NCBI GenBank assembly: GCA_963840545.1
Contig: CAWIZE010000002.1
Location: forward strand, 124,001 to 188,000
Length of the DNA: 64,000 nucleotides
Direction of reading: 5' to 3'
DNA from: JAKAWQ01 sp963840545
GTDB taxonomy: Bacteria; Pseudomonadota; Alphaproteobacteria; Acetobacterales; Acetobacteraceae
The notes under the pieces were generated by a model. It was not told the DNA's origin. It did no database searches and worked only from the letters and a program-made list of their open reading frames with translations. Position 1 is the first letter of the stretch. Every line of letters begins with the position of its first letter. The position numbers were made by a program, and so were the translations under genes. Shown one piece after another: positions 28,817-38,112 of this stretch.

Positions 28817-28916
28817 GCTGGCCCTCGACGAAGCTGCGGCTGGCGAGCCTGACAGCAGCGATGTTCCTGGCGGGCGTGCGATTCCGGCGCCCGCGAGCGG
28901 GCCGCGGTCAGGAGGC

Positions 28917-29522
28917 TCACGCAAACGGCGCCAGCGCGGCCTCCACCTTGCGAAAGACCGCGGCGAGCGCCGCCAGCTGCGCATCGACGTCCGCCTGCGC
29001 GCCTTGCCCTGCAAGCGGTGCCGAGGCGGTCTCGGTTGCCTGCAGCAGCACGCGCGGAGGTTGCGAGCGGGTCGTGAGCAGCACGATCGAGAGCGAGGCG
29101 ACCGCGCGTCCGGCGGCCGGCTCGGCCCAGAGCGCGAGCAGGTCCGGCTCGAGCGCCAGGTCCGCGTCGGCGAGGCTGCCGGGGCCGAGCACCGCGGCGA
29201 ACAGCCCCGACTGGGCGATGAACTGGGTGAGCGATGCGCCCACGCCGGCCGCCGGCGGCACGGCCCAGCGCTCGTAGAAGTCGCTCGCCATGGTGCCGTC
29301 CGGGCCGAGCGTCAAAAGTCCCCGATCGCCGAGTTCCGGCGCGGCCAGCATGCTGCGCACGAGCAGCACCTTGCGCCGCTGCCGCTGCGCTCCGGGAGCG
29401 TCCGCCGCGGCCGACGGCACCGAGAGCGCCCAGTCCCGGCGCGCGACATAGGGCCGCTCGAGGGCGGAGGCGCAGCCGGCGATAGCCAGCGGCAGGCCGA
29501 GAAGGCAGAGGCGGCGCTTCAT
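28917..29522 (-). CDS. ABC-type transport auxiliary lipoprotein (PqiC/ABC_trans_aux-like)
   Basis: Probable outer-membrane-facing lipoprotein of an MCE transporter, 201 residues. The lipobox LAIAGCAS puts the lipidated Cys at about residue 17. The body resembles the ABC_trans_aux family: KVLLVRSMLAAPEL, then YERWAVPPAAGVGASLTQFIAQSGLFAAV. The ATG at 29522 overlaps the stop of the MlaD-like gene (ATGA). As last gene of the mlaE-F-D-like operon it would complete a lipid transport system together with them. Confidence 0.8.
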   Translation of the reverse strand: MKRRLCLLGLPLAIAGCASALERPYVARRDWALSVPSAAADAPGAQRQRRKVLLVRSMLAAPELGDRGLLTLGPDGTMASDFYERWAVPPAAGVGASLTQFIAQSGLFAAVLGPGSLADADLALEPDLLALWAEPAAGRAVASLSIVLLTTRSQPPRVLLQATETASAPLAGQGAQADVDAQLAALAAVFRKVEAALAPFA

Positions 29523-30547
29523 CGTCCGCCGCCGTTCGCGCGCGGCGGCGGCGCGCCGAAGATCGTGCCGGCGGGATAGCTGCGCAGCGCCTCGGTGGTG
29601 TCGCGGAGATTGCCGGCGGTGGCTTGCAGGTCGGCGAGGATGCTGGTCATGCGCCGCTGGAGCTCCGCGGTCGCTTCGTCGGTGCGATCGGCGGTCCGCG
29701 AGAGGGCAGCGATGAGCGGCGGCAACGCGTGGGCCGCGGTGGCGAGCTCGCCCGCGGCACGGTCGGCGCTGGTGAGCAGTCCTTGCAGTCGCGCGCTCTC
29801 CGCGAGGCTCCCGGCGGCGTCGCTGGTCTTGCGCAGGCTGGCGGTGAGGGCGGGGAGATCGGCCTTCTCCAGGGTCGCCCGCAGGCTGCCGAGCAGCGCG
29901 GTCGCGGCCGTCAGGGTCTGATGGGCGTCGCCGCTCGTCAATTGCTGCTCCAGGGTCCGGGTCAACCCGAGCAGGCTCGCGGCGATCGCCTTGAAGTCGA
30001 TCTGCTCCAACTGGCCGGAGATCCGTTCGGCGGCGTTCTGCACCTGGGCGAAGGTGCTCGGCACCGAGGGCAGGTAAGGGTACGCCGGTCGCCATGGCAC
30101 GGCCAGCGCCGGGTATTGCTGAGGGTTGAGGAAATCGAGGGCGAGATAGCTGATGCCGGTGATGCCCTGCGAGGCAACCCGCGCGCGCAGGCCCGCGGCC
30201 ACCGCGTTCTCGATGTCCGTGGGCGTCAGCACCCGGCCGATCTTCCGCGGATTGACGACGAAGCGGACATAGACGAGGCGGTAGGTGGCGCGGCGGAGAT
30301 CCTGCGGCATGCCCTGGCCGTACTCGGCCGTGACCAGCCCGATTTCGGTGACGCGGCCGAGCGTGACGCCGAGATAATTGACCGGCGCCCCGACATCGAG
30401 CCCTTGCACCGATTCGCGGAAATAGGTCTCGAGCTCGACCCCGTTGGCGAAATTGTTGCCGCTGAGGAAGAGCACGAGGCCGACCACCGCGCCGATGCCG
30501 ACCAGGACGAGCAGGCCGACGCGCAGGAACATCCCGCGTGCGCCCAT
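29519..30547 (-). CDS. MlaD/MCE-domain protein of a lipid ABC transporter
   Basis: Membrane-anchored MCE protein, about 342 residues. It has one N-terminal transmembrane helix (GMFLRVGLLVLVGIGAVVGLVLFL), then an MCE domain (about 38-115; VELETYFRESVQGLDVGAPVNYLGVTLGRV), and a long helical region to about residue 320 with a proline-rich tail. The ATG at 30547 forms a TGATG junction with the ATPase stop; a GTG one codon upstream is an alternative. It would form a hexameric ring feeding lipids between membranes, as known for MlaD/PqiB/YebT relatives. The long C-terminal coiled part resembles Mce proteins more than the short E. coli MlaD. Confidence 0.87.
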   Translation of the reverse strand: MGARGMFLRVGLLVLVGIGAVVGLVLFLSGNNFANGVELETYFRESVQGLDVGAPVNYLGVTLGRVTEIGLVTAEYGQGMPQDLRRATYRLVYVRFVVNPRKIGRVLTPTDIENAVAAGLRARVASQGITGISYLALDFLNPQQYPALAVPWRPAYPYLPSVPSTFAQVQNAAERISGQLEQIDFKAIAASLLGLTRTLEQQLTSGDAHQTLTAATALLGSLRATLEKADLPALTASLRKTSDAAGSLAESARLQGLLTSADRAAGELATAAHALPPLIAALSRTADRTDEATAELQRRMTSILADLQATAGNLRDTTEALRSYPAGTIFGAPPPRANGGGR

Positions 30548-31296
30548 CACAGCACCTCGCGGTGGAAGAAGGCATGCACGACCCGGTTCGTGCTCTCCGC
30601 CTTTAACTGCGCGGGTGGCCCTTCGGCGATCAGGCCTTGCGCCTCGCGATCCAGCATGATGCAGCGGTCGGCAATGGCCATGATCGAGGAAAGCTCGTGC
30701 GTGACGACGATGAAGGTGAGGCCGAGGGCGGCGCGCAGCTCGAGGATCAGCGCATCGAGGCCGGCCGACGTGATCGGGTCGAGGCCGGCCGCCGGCTCGT
30801 CGAGAAAGAGCAGCGGCGGATCGAGCGCGAGCGCGCGGGCGATGGCGGCACGCTTCGCCATGCCCCCGGAGATCTCGGCCGGCGGCAGGCCGGCGGCATC
30901 GGCCAGCCCGACGAGGCCGAGCTTCGTCCGCGCCACGACCGTGCGCGCCGGCGGCGAGAGGTCGGTGTAGACCTCGAGCGGCAGCATGACATTCTCGAGC
31001 AGGCTCATCGAACCGAAGAGCGCGCCCGACTGGAACATCACGCCGATCCGCGGCAGGACCCGGCGGCGTTCGCGCGCCATGTCGTGGCCGAGAACCTCGA
31101 TGCGCCCCGCGCTCGGTTCGAGCAGGCCGATAAGCTGCTTCATCAGCGTGGATTTGCCGCAGCCGGAGCCGCCGAGGATCACGAACACCTCCTTCTCCGC
31201 GACGGTGAAGGAGACGTCGCGGAAGATCGTGCGCGCGCCGAAGCGCTGCGCAACGCCTTCGGCCCGGACGACCGGCGCGCCTGGCGATGCGCTCAC
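30547..31296 (-). CDS. MlaF-like ABC transporter ATP-binding protein
   Basis: ATPase of an MCE-type lipid transporter, 249 residues. Walker A is GGSGCGKST (42-50), the Q-loop is in VMFQSGALFGSMSLLENV (a sequence characteristic of MlaF), the signature is EISGGMAKRAAIARAL and Walker B is LLFLDEPAAGLDP. It overlaps mlaE upstream and mlaD downstream. Function in retrograde or anterograde lipid transport is inferred from family. Confidence 0.9.
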   Translation of the reverse strand: MSASPGAPVVRAEGVAQRFGARTIFRDVSFTVAEKEVFVILGGSGCGKSTLMKQLIGLLEPSAGRIEVLGHDMARERRRVLPRIGVMFQSGALFGSMSLLENVMLPLEVYTDLSPPARTVVARTKLGLVGLADAAGLPPAEISGGMAKRAAIARALALDPPLLFLDEPAAGLDPITSAGLDALILELRAALGLTFIVVTHELSSIMAIADRCIMLDREAQGLIAEGPPAQLKAESTNRVVHAFFHREVL

Positions 31297-32420
31297 AGGT
31301 TGAGCCGGTAGAAGATGAGGGCGAAGACGCCGTCGAGCACGATGGTCGCGACGATGCCGCCGACCACGGCGGCGGTGGTGGAGATCCCCACCGCCCGCGG
31401 GCCCTGGCCGGTGGCGAGCCCGCGGCTGCAGCCGATCGCCGCCACCACGGCCGCGAAGCAGAGCGCCTTGAAGAGGCCGCCGGCGAAGTCGCCGACGCTT
31501 GCCGCCCCCTGGACCTGGCGCAGGATCGCCGCCAGCGGGAAGCCGAATATCTCCATCACCACCGTCATCCCCGCCAGCCCGGCGACCTCGAGCCCGATCG
31601 TCAGCATCGGCATCACCAGCACCGCCGCGATCAGCCGCGGCAGCACCAGCATGGTTACCGGGTCGAGGCCCATGGTCGAGAGGGCGTCGATCTCCTCGTT
31701 GACCTTCATGGTGCCGATCTCGGCGGCAAAGGCCGAGGCGGTGCGTCCGGAGAGGATGACGGCGGCGAGCAGCGGGCCGAGTTCCCGGAATAGGCTGATC
31801 GAGACGAGGTTGGCGACGTAGATGACCGCGCCGAAGGCCTGCATCGGCACCGCCGACTGGAAGGCGAGGATGAGCCCGATGAGAAAGCCGAGCAGCAGGA
31901 TGAGCGGCATCGCCCGGAAGCCCGCCTGGTCAGCCGCCGCGAGAAGATCGCCCGGCCGCAGCATCCGCAGCCGCCGCGGCGCGAGGATCGCGGCGACGAC
32001 GGTCTCGCCGAGGAAGGCGATGCCGGCGGCGGCCGCGGCGAGGCCGGCCTTGAGCGGGTGGTAGAGCGGTCGCCGTTCCGCCCTCGTCCCGGGCCGCGGC
32101 GGCGGCAGGGCCAGGCGCACCCGCTCGAGCAGCGGCTCGAGGCTCTCGGCCTCGCCGGCCAGCCGGGCAGGCCCGCCATGCGCGTTCTCGCCGGCCACCA
32201 GCAGGGTGGCGCCGGCGGTGTCGCAATGGGAGACGGCGGAGAGATCGAACAGCAGGGCCCTTCCCTTGGCCGCGGCAGCCGCCTTCAGGGTCGGCGCCCA
32301 GAGCCGCGCCACGCCGTCCGCGTCCAGCCGGCCGGTGAAGACCAGGGCGACGCCCTCAGCGCGTTCGATACGTTCGACCGACGCCGCCCCCGCCTTGCCG
32401 TGGCCGCGCCCTGGCCTCAC
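31293..32420 (-). CDS. MlaE-like permease with N-terminal STAS domain
   Basis: Permease of the MlaE family fused to a STAS/MlaB-like domain, 375 residues. Residues about 15-100 form the STAS-like part (GVALVFTGRLDADGVARLW; LLFDLSAVSHCDTAGATLL). From about 125 the MlaE permease follows with five or six hydrophobic segments and SLFRELGPLLAAVILSGRTASAFAAEIGTMKVNEEIDAL, the family's most conserved stretch. The start appears to be GTG at 32420. First gene of the operon. In E. coli the STAS protein MlaB is separate, so the fusion replaces it; such fusions are known in alphaproteobacteria. Confidence 0.87.
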   Translation of the reverse strand: MRPGRGHGKAGAASVERIERAEGVALVFTGRLDADGVARLWAPTLKAAAAAKGRALLFDLSAVSHCDTAGATLLVAGENAHGGPARLAGEAESLEPLLERVRLALPPPRPGTRAERRPLYHPLKAGLAAAAAGIAFLGETVVAAILAPRRLRMLRPGDLLAAADQAGFRAMPLILLLGFLIGLILAFQSAVPMQAFGAVIYVANLVSISLFRELGPLLAAVILSGRTASAFAAEIGTMKVNEEIDALSTMGLDPVTMLVLPRLIAAVLVMPMLTIGLEVAGLAGMTVVMEIFGFPLAAILRQVQGAASVGDFAGGLFKALCFAAVVAAIGCSRGLATGQGPRAVGISTTAAVVGGIVATIVLDGVFALIFYRLNL

Positions 32421-32476
32421 GTCCGGCCCCGGGCAGCCTGGCGCGGGCCTGCTCTCACGGAAAGCTGGTACGGAGA

Positions 32477-32506
32477 TGGCTGCTCAAGTATTGGCTGCTC
32501 AAGTAT
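32477..32506. repeat. 15-bp exact tandem duplication
   Basis: TGGCTGCTCAAGTAT occurs twice in direct succession (32477-32491 and 32492-32506) in the divergent gap between the mlaE-like gene and the enoyl-CoA hydratase-type gene. A looser GTCAGGACAGC repeat lies at about 32629-32654. The gap (32421-32670) otherwise shows no gene; the promoters of both divergent genes must lie there. Confidence 0.75.
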
Positions 32507-32670
32507 CGGGCCTCGCGCGGAGCCTCGTGGCCACCCGGCCTGCCCCAGGAGATCGGATGCGGCAGGCAAGGCCGGCCGGGGGTAGCGGAAGCGGGCCTCA
32601 TATACCAATCCTCCCCTCCGGTCACCCATTCAGGACAGCGGCGTCAGGACAGCAGCGCAGGAGCGACACG

Positions 32671-33720
32671 GTGAACGAGGAAGCGGCCGGCCGGGAAAAG
32701 AGCGTGGTGGCGAGCCGGGACGGGCGCATCGGCCGGATCCGGCTCAACCGTCCCTCCGCCCTCAACGCGCTCGATGTCGGCATGGTCCGGGCAATCCACG
32801 CAGCGCTCGATCGCTGGCGCGACGAGCCCCGGGTGCATGCCGTGGTGATCGAGTCGACCGACCCCCGGGCCTTCTGCGCCGGCGGGGATGTCCGCGCGAT
32901 CCGCGCATTCGCGCTTGCCGGGAACGAGGCCGCGATCTCTGCCTTCTTCTCCGAGGAATATGCCCTGAACCGCGCGATCGCCGAATATCCCAAGCCCTAT
33001 ATCGCGCTGATCGACGGCATCTGCATGGGCGGCGGCATCGGCATCTCGGTGCATGGCTCGGCGCGCGTCGCCAGCGAGCACGCCCTGTTCGCGATGCCGG
33101 AGACGGCGATCGCCCTCTTCCCGGATATCGGCGCGAGCCACGTCCTGCCGCGCCTGCCGGGCGCGCTCGGCGCATGGCTTGCGCTCACCGGCGCGCGGCT
33201 TGCCGGCGCCGACGCCGCGCATGCGGGCCTGGCGACGCATTGTGTGCCGCGCGCGCGCCTCCCCGCGCTCTCGGCCGCTCTCGCCGCGGATGGCCCGGCC
33301 GTGCTGGCCGCCTTCGCCGAGCCCCTTCCGCCCTTTTCGCGCGCCGCCGACCGCGCGGCGATCGAGCGCTGTTTCGGCGCCCCGTCGGTCAAGGAGATCC
33401 TCGCGCGCCTGGCGGCGGAACCCTCCCCGTTCGGCCCCGCCACGCTGGCGGCGCTCAGCGGCTTTTCCCCCTCCTCGATCTGCTGGAGCTTCGAGATCCT
33501 GCGCCGCGGCGCGCTTCAGAGCCTGCCCGCCGCGCTCGCCACGGAACTCAGGCTCGTGCGGCGCGTGACGCGGCATCCCGACTTCGCCGAAGGCGTGCGC
33601 GCCATGCTGGTGGACAAGGATCGCTTGCCGCGCTGGACGCCGCCCACCATCGAGGAGGTCGATCCCGCCGCGATCGCCGCGATGTTCGAGGCTGATCCGA
33701 TGGGCGATCCGATCGGATGA
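32671..33720 (+). CDS. 3-hydroxyisobutyryl-CoA hydrolase (enoyl-CoA hydratase/isomerase family)
   Basis: Crotonase-fold thioesterase that hydrolyses 3-hydroxyisobutyryl-CoA in valine degradation. About 349 residues from a GTG at 32671, with AGGAG 7 bases upstream; the long frame upstream has no domain. Diagnostic features are GGDVRAI with the oxyanion hole, IDGICMGGGIGISVHG, and the HIBCH-specific MPETAIALFPDIGASHVLPRLPG, plus the long C-terminal half (FSPSSICWSFEILRRGA; TELRLVRRV) that ordinary enoyl-CoA hydratases lack. Some family members act as 3-hydroxypropionyl-CoA hydrolase. Confidence 0.87.
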   Translation: MNEEAAGREKSVVASRDGRIGRIRLNRPSALNALDVGMVRAIHAALDRWRDEPRVHAVVIESTDPRAFCAGGDVRAIRAFALAGNEAAISAFFSEEYALNRAIAEYPKPYIALIDGICMGGGIGISVHGSARVASEHALFAMPETAIALFPDIGASHVLPRLPGALGAWLALTGARLAGADAAHAGLATHCVPRARLPALSAALAADGPAVLAAFAEPLPPFSRAADRAAIERCFGAPSVKEILARLAAEPSPFGPATLAALSGFSPSSICWSFEILRRGALQSLPAALATELRLVRRVTRHPDFAEGVRAMLVDKDRLPRWTPPTIEEVDPAAIAAMFEADPMGDPIG

Positions 33721-33736
33721 TCCGATGGAGCGAACG

Positions 33737-34561
33737 ATGAATTCCTTCATCTGCACCGCCTGCGGCACCCAGTATCCGCCCGGGGAAACGCCGCCCGCCT
33801 GCCCGATCTGCGAGGATCCGCGGCAATATTTGAACCCGGCGGGGCAGAGCTGGATCACCCCGGAGGTGCTCGGGCATGGGCACGCGAACGCCTTCCGCCT
33901 GCTTGCGCCGGGGCTTTTCTCGATCGCCACCACGCCCGGCTTCGCCATCGGCCAGCGCGCGCTGCTGGTCTGTCGCCCCGCAGGCAACCTGCTCTGGGAC
34001 TGCCTCTCGCTGCTCGATCCCGCGACCGAGGCCCTGGTCGGCGCCCTCGGCGGCCTGGCCGGGATCGCCATCTCCCATCCCCATTACTACACGGCGATGG
34101 CGGACTGGGCGGCGGCTTTCCGCTGCCCGATCCATCTTCATCAAGCCGACCGCCAATGGGTGATGCGCCCGGACGCGGCGATCCGCTTCTGGGAGGGCTC
34201 GTCGTTCCCGCTCGCGCCCGGCCTGACCCTGATCCGCTGCGGCGGACATTTCGCCGGCGGGACCGTGCTGCACTGGGCGGACGGCGCGAACGGCAAGGGC
34301 GCGCTGCTCTCCGGCGATATCCTCCAGGTCCTGCCGGACCGGCGGCACGTGTCCTTCATGCGGAGCTTTCCCAATTACTGGCCGGTTTCCGCGCCCGCCG
34401 TGCGCCGCATCCGGGCGGCACTCGCCGGCGTTGCGTTCGATGCGATCTACGGCGCCTTCGCCGGCCGCGAGATCGCAACCGGCGGCCGCGCGGCGCTCGC
34501 GGCCTCGGCGGCGCGCTACCTCGCCGCGATCGAGGGCGACGGCAGCGCCGAGCTCCATTAA
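33737..34561 (+). CDS. Metallo-beta-lactamase-fold protein with N-terminal zinc-ribbon
   Basis: 274 residues from the ATG at 33737, which has GGAG six bases upstream; an ATG at 33725 precedes that Shine-Dalgarno. Residues about 5-24 form a CxxC...CxxC zinc-ribbon (FICTACGTQYPPGE, then CPIC). The rest is a metallo-beta-lactamase-like fold. The usual HxHxDH is changed to HPHYYT in ISHPHYYTAMADW, so the second metal site is probably incomplete; later ligands remain possible in GGHFAGG and SGDILQV. Substrate unknown. It follows the hydrolase by 16 bases and may be cotranscribed. Confidence 0.75.
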   Translation: MNSFICTACGTQYPPGETPPACPICEDPRQYLNPAGQSWITPEVLGHGHANAFRLLAPGLFSIATTPGFAIGQRALLVCRPAGNLLWDCLSLLDPATEALVGALGGLAGIAISHPHYYTAMADWAAAFRCPIHLHQADRQWVMRPDAAIRFWEGSSFPLAPGLTLIRCGGHFAGGTVLHWADGANGKGALLSGDILQVLPDRRHVSFMRSFPNYWPVSAPAVRRIRAALAGVAFDAIYGAFAGREIATGGRAALAASAARYLAAIEGDGSAELH

Positions 34562-34579
34562 ACTTCAGCCCGCTAAGCC

Positions 34580-35503
34580 TCAGCCCGCGGTCGCCACCAC
34601 CAGCATTGCCCCGGCCATCACCAGCAGCAGGCCGCCGATCTCGAAGCGCCGCACGCGCTCGTGCAGGAGGAAGTGGCCGAACAGCAGCACCAGCGGGATC
34701 TCGACCTGGCCGAGCGTGCGCACCAGGGCGACCGGCGCCAGGGTGAAGCCGGTGAACCAGCAGGCCGAGCCCGCGGCCGAGAGCATTCCCACCCAGCCGG
34801 CGCGCCGCCACTGCCGGAACACTTTTGCCAGCTGCTCAGGCTCGCGCGCGGCCATCCATCCCCCCTGCATCAGGGTCTGGAGCGTGTTCATCACGACGAG
34901 CGTGACGATCGCGCGGAGCACCGGATCTCCCATGCCCAGATGTCCCGTACCCAGCGCTTGGCTTGCGATCTTGATGGCGATCGCGGTCAGCGCGAAGCAG
35001 AATCCTGCGCCCAGCCCCGAAAGTGCTGCGGGATGGCGCGCGGCCCGGATCAGCGTGGCGAGGTCCGCGCCCTGTCCGCCGAGCGAAAGCGTCATCACGC
35101 CGCTCGCGGCGAGCGCGATGCCGAGCCATTCAAGCGGCGCGAGCGTCTCGCCGAGCACGATCCAGGCGAAGACGGCCATCTGGATGGCCTCGGTCTTGGC
35201 GTAGGCGGTGCCGACGGTGAAATTGCGATAGCCGAACGAGAGGATCAGCAGGACGGTGGCGATGATCTGGAGGAGCCCGCCGATGGCGGCGGCGGCGAGG
35301 AAGAGCGGGCCGATCGGCGGCAGGCTCGTGCCCCCTGCCGCGAGCACCAGCGCGAGCATCACGAAGTCCGCGGGCAGGGCGTAGAGATAGCGGACGAAGC
35401 TTGCCCCGCTCACCGCGAGCTCCGAGCGCAGCCGCTGCTGGAGCGCGGTGCGCCAGACCTGGAAGAGCGCGGCTGCGAGGGTGACGGGAATCCAGAGCGG
35501 CAT
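34580..35503 (-). CDS. DMT-superfamily (EamA) transporter
   Basis: Inner-membrane exporter/permease of the drug/metabolite superfamily with about ten predicted helices and two EamA-type halves, about 307 residues. Helices include IPVTLAAALFQVWRT at the start, LFLAAAAIGGLLQIIATVLLI in the middle and GGLLLVMAGAMLVVATAG at the end. I prefer MPLWIPV (35503) over the upstream ATG at 35545 because it begins right at the first helix and has GTGGAAAG upstream. It converges with the metallo-beta-lactamase gene and diverges from the sugar-acid dehydratase. Substrate unknown. Confidence 0.8.
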   Translation of the reverse strand: MPLWIPVTLAAALFQVWRTALQQRLRSELAVSGASFVRYLYALPADFVMLALVLAAGGTSLPPIGPLFLAAAAIGGLLQIIATVLLILSFGYRNFTVGTAYAKTEAIQMAVFAWIVLGETLAPLEWLGIALAASGVMTLSLGGQGADLATLIRAARHPAALSGLGAGFCFALTAIAIKIASQALGTGHLGMGDPVLRAIVTLVVMNTLQTLMQGGWMAAREPEQLAKVFRQWRRAGWVGMLSAAGSACWFTGFTLAPVALVRTLGQVEIPLVLLFGHFLLHERVRRFEIGGLLLVMAGAMLVVATAG

Positions 35504-35630
35504 CGGCGTCTTTCCACCCATCGGGGCAGCCCGCGCTGGCGTCAAGCCGCGCCGCCGAGGACCCGCCCCCTGGCGCTTGCCCGGGCGAGACGACGGGGGC
35601 AGTCTCTGCCGCCTGGAGAGAGGGGAAAAA

Positions 35631-37367
35631 ATGCCGCGACGGAAGGCCGAGGAACTGCGCAGCCACCGCTGGTTCGGCGCCGCCGACCTGCGCAGCTTCG
35701 GCCATCGCAGCCGGATGATGCAGATGGGCTACGCCCCGGCCGACTGGGCGGGCAAGCCGGTGATCGGCATCCTCAACACCTGGTCGGACCTCAACCAGTG
35801 CCACCAGCATTTCCGCACCCGCGCCGAGGAGGTGAAGCGCGGCGTCTGGGAGGCGGGCGGGCTGCCGCTCGAGATCCCGGCGCTCGCCGTCTCCGAGCAG
35901 TACATGAAGCCGACCTCGATGTTCTATCGCAACCTGCTGGCGATGGAGGTCGAGGAGCTCGCGCGCAGCCAGCCCTTCGACGCGCTGGTGCTGATGGGCG
36001 GCTGCGACAAGACCACGCCCGGCCTGATCATGGGCGCGCTCGCGGTCGATCTGCCGTCGATCTTCCTCCCCGCCGGGCCGATGCTGCGCGGCTACTGGGC
36101 CGGGCAGACGCTCGGCTCGGGCTCGGACGCCTGGAAATACTGGGACGAGCTGCGCGCCGGCACCATCACCGAGGACGATTGGAAGGGCGTCGAGACCGGG
36201 ATCGCGCGCTCCTGGGGCACCTGCATGACGATGGGCACGGCGAGCACGATGATGAGCGCCGCCGAGGCGCTCGGCCTCGCCCTTCCGGGCAGCTCCTCGA
36301 TCCCCGCGCCGGACGCCAACCATGCCCGCATGGCGACCGCGGTCGGGCGGCGCATCGTCGAGCTCGCCTGGCACGACGAGCGTCCCTCCCGCCTCCTCAC
36401 CGCCGCCAGCTTCGACAACGCAGCGACCGTCTCGCTCGCCCTTGGCGGCTCGACCAACGCCGTCGTCCACCTGATCGCGATGGCCCGCCGGGCCGGCATC
36501 CCGCTCGACCTCGATCGCTTCGACAGGCTTTCCCGCGCGACGCCGCTGCTCGCCAATATCCGCCCCTCGGGCAAATACCTGATGGAGGATTTCTATTACG
36601 CGGGCGGGCTCCGCGCGCTCATGCAGAGCATTTCCGACCTGCTCGACCTCTCCGCCCGCACCGTCGCCGGCGGCACGCTCGGCGAGGCGATCGCGGGGGC
36701 AAAAATCTTCAACGACGCGGTGATCCTGCCGCGCAACCGCCCCCTCCAGCCGGACGCCGGGCTCGCCGTGCTGCGCGGCAACCTTGCCCCCGACGGCGCG
36801 GTGATCAAGGCGAGCGCGGCCGATCCAAGCCTGCTCCGCCACACCGGCCCGGCGGTGGTGTTCCGCGACTACGCCGACATGGCGAAGCGGATCGACGATC
36901 CCGCGCTGCCGGTGAGCGGCGATTCGGTGCTGGTGCTGCAGAACGCCGGGCCCGTGGGGGGGCCTGGCATGCCGGAATGGGGCATGCTGCCGCTGCCCAG
37001 GAAGCTTCTCCGCCAGGGGGTGCGGGACATGGTGCGCATCTCGGATGCGCGGATGTCGGGCACCAGCTACGGCACCTGCGTGCTGCACGTCGCCCCGGAA
37101 AGCGCGGTCGGCGGCCCGCTCGCGCTGGTTCAGGACGGCGACCCGATCACGCTCGACGTGCCGGCGCGCCGCCTCTCCCTCGACGTGCCGGAGGCCGAGC
37201 TCGCCCGCCGCCGGGTGGCCTGGACCGCGCCGCCGGCCCACTATGTGCGCGGCTTCGGGCTGCTCCACGCCCGCGAGGTCCGCCAGGCCAACGAAGGCTG
37301 CGACTACGCGATCCTCGAGGGCGCTGCGGATCCCCGGATGCGCACGCCCGAGCCCGAGATCCACTGA
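35631..37367 (+). CDS. IlvD/Edd-family sugar-acid dehydratase (L-arabinonate dehydratase-like)
   Basis: Fe-S dependent dehydratase of aldonic acids, 578 residues. Three cysteines placed as in the [2Fe-2S] enzymes of this group are visible: C57 (LNQCHQHF), C125 (GGCDKTTPG) and C198 (WGTCMTMGTAS). Length and spacing match L-arabinonate/D-xylonate dehydratases rather than [4Fe-4S] 6-phosphogluconate dehydratase, and differ from IlvD of branched-chain synthesis. The ATG at 35631 follows GAGAGGGG. A LacI-type regulator lies 0.75 kb downstream and a DMT transporter is divergent upstream, a layout fitting sugar-acid catabolism. Exact substrate is inference. Confidence 0.83.
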   Translation: MPRRKAEELRSHRWFGAADLRSFGHRSRMMQMGYAPADWAGKPVIGILNTWSDLNQCHQHFRTRAEEVKRGVWEAGGLPLEIPALAVSEQYMKPTSMFYRNLLAMEVEELARSQPFDALVLMGGCDKTTPGLIMGALAVDLPSIFLPAGPMLRGYWAGQTLGSGSDAWKYWDELRAGTITEDDWKGVETGIARSWGTCMTMGTASTMMSAAEALGLALPGSSSIPAPDANHARMATAVGRRIVELAWHDERPSRLLTAASFDNAATVSLALGGSTNAVVHLIAMARRAGIPLDLDRFDRLSRATPLLANIRPSGKYLMEDFYYAGGLRALMQSISDLLDLSARTVAGGTLGEAIAGAKIFNDAVILPRNRPLQPDAGLAVLRGNLAPDGAVIKASAADPSLLRHTGPAVVFRDYADMAKRIDDPALPVSGDSVLVLQNAGPVGGPGMPEWGMLPLPRKLLRQGVRDMVRISDARMSGTSYGTCVLHVAPESAVGGPLALVQDGDPITLDVPARRLSLDVPEAELARRRVAWTAPPAHYVRGFGLLHAREVRQANEGCDYAILEGAADPRMRTPEPEIH

Positions 37368-37368
37368 C

Positions 37369-38031
37369 ATGCGCGCCATCGCCGCCGGAGTGGCCTTGGT
37401 CCTGCTGATCGGGCCGGCGCGCGCGGCGACCATCCTCCATCTCTCGGCGACCGCGAGCGTCCATGCCATGCCGGACGAGCTCGACGCGGAGCTTGCGGCG
37501 GCGGCGCAGGCAAGCGCGCCGGCGGCGGCGCAGAACGACGTCAACGCGATGATCGGCAAGGCGCTGGCCGCGGCGCGCGCGGTCTCCGCCGTCACCGCAT
37601 CGACCGGGGCCTATTCGGTCTGGTACGTAACCGACCCGCACCCCGAGTGGCAGGCGCGCCAGACGCTCCTGCTCAGCGCCCATGACGGTCCCGCCCTGCT
37701 CGGCCTGGTCGGCCAGCTTCAGGGCCAGGGGCTCGCGGTCTCGGCGCTCGGCTGGCAGCTCGCGGAGCAGACGATGGCGGCGGCGGAGGAGAAGGCGCAA
37801 GCGATGGCCCTCGCTCAGCTCAAGGGGCGGGCCGAGGCGGCGGCCAAGGTGCTCGGCATGCGCTTCGCGGGCTTCCGGCAGGTCTGGCTCACGCCGCCGG
37901 GGCGGTCGGTGCCCATCCAGCCGATGGCGCTGATGGCCGCGCGCGGCGTGGCCCCGAATGCGGTGCCCGCCGAAACCTCGGTCGCCGCGACCGTCGCGGC
38001 CGACGTCACGCTGGACGCGGTCCAGCCCTGA
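37369..38031 (+). CDS. SIMPL-domain (DUF541) protein
   Basis: Periplasmic SIMPL-domain protein, 220 residues, one base after the dehydratase stop, so cotranscribed. Signal peptide MRAIAAGVALVLLIGPARA is cleaved before ATILHLSATASV. The SIMPL core follows (ALLGLVGQLQGQGLAVSALGWQLAEQTMAAAEEKAQAMALAQLKGRAEAAAKVLG). The family is widespread but poorly characterised (E. coli YggE, BP26). No link to sugar-acid metabolism is evident; the pairing may be incidental. Confidence 0.8.
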   Translation: MRAIAAGVALVLLIGPARAATILHLSATASVHAMPDELDAELAAAAQASAPAAAQNDVNAMIGKALAAARAVSAVTASTGAYSVWYVTDPHPEWQARQTLLLSAHDGPALLGLVGQLQGQGLAVSALGWQLAEQTMAAAEEKAQAMALAQLKGRAEAAAKVLGMRFAGFRQVWLTPPGRSVPIQPMALMAARGVAPNAVPAETSVAATVAADVTLDAVQP

Positions 38032-38112
38032 CAGGCCCTCCGGCACACTCCACGGACGATTGACTGCGCGCCGCCGCGCCGCCATGTAAGCCATTACAGG
38101 GCGTCTGAGCGA

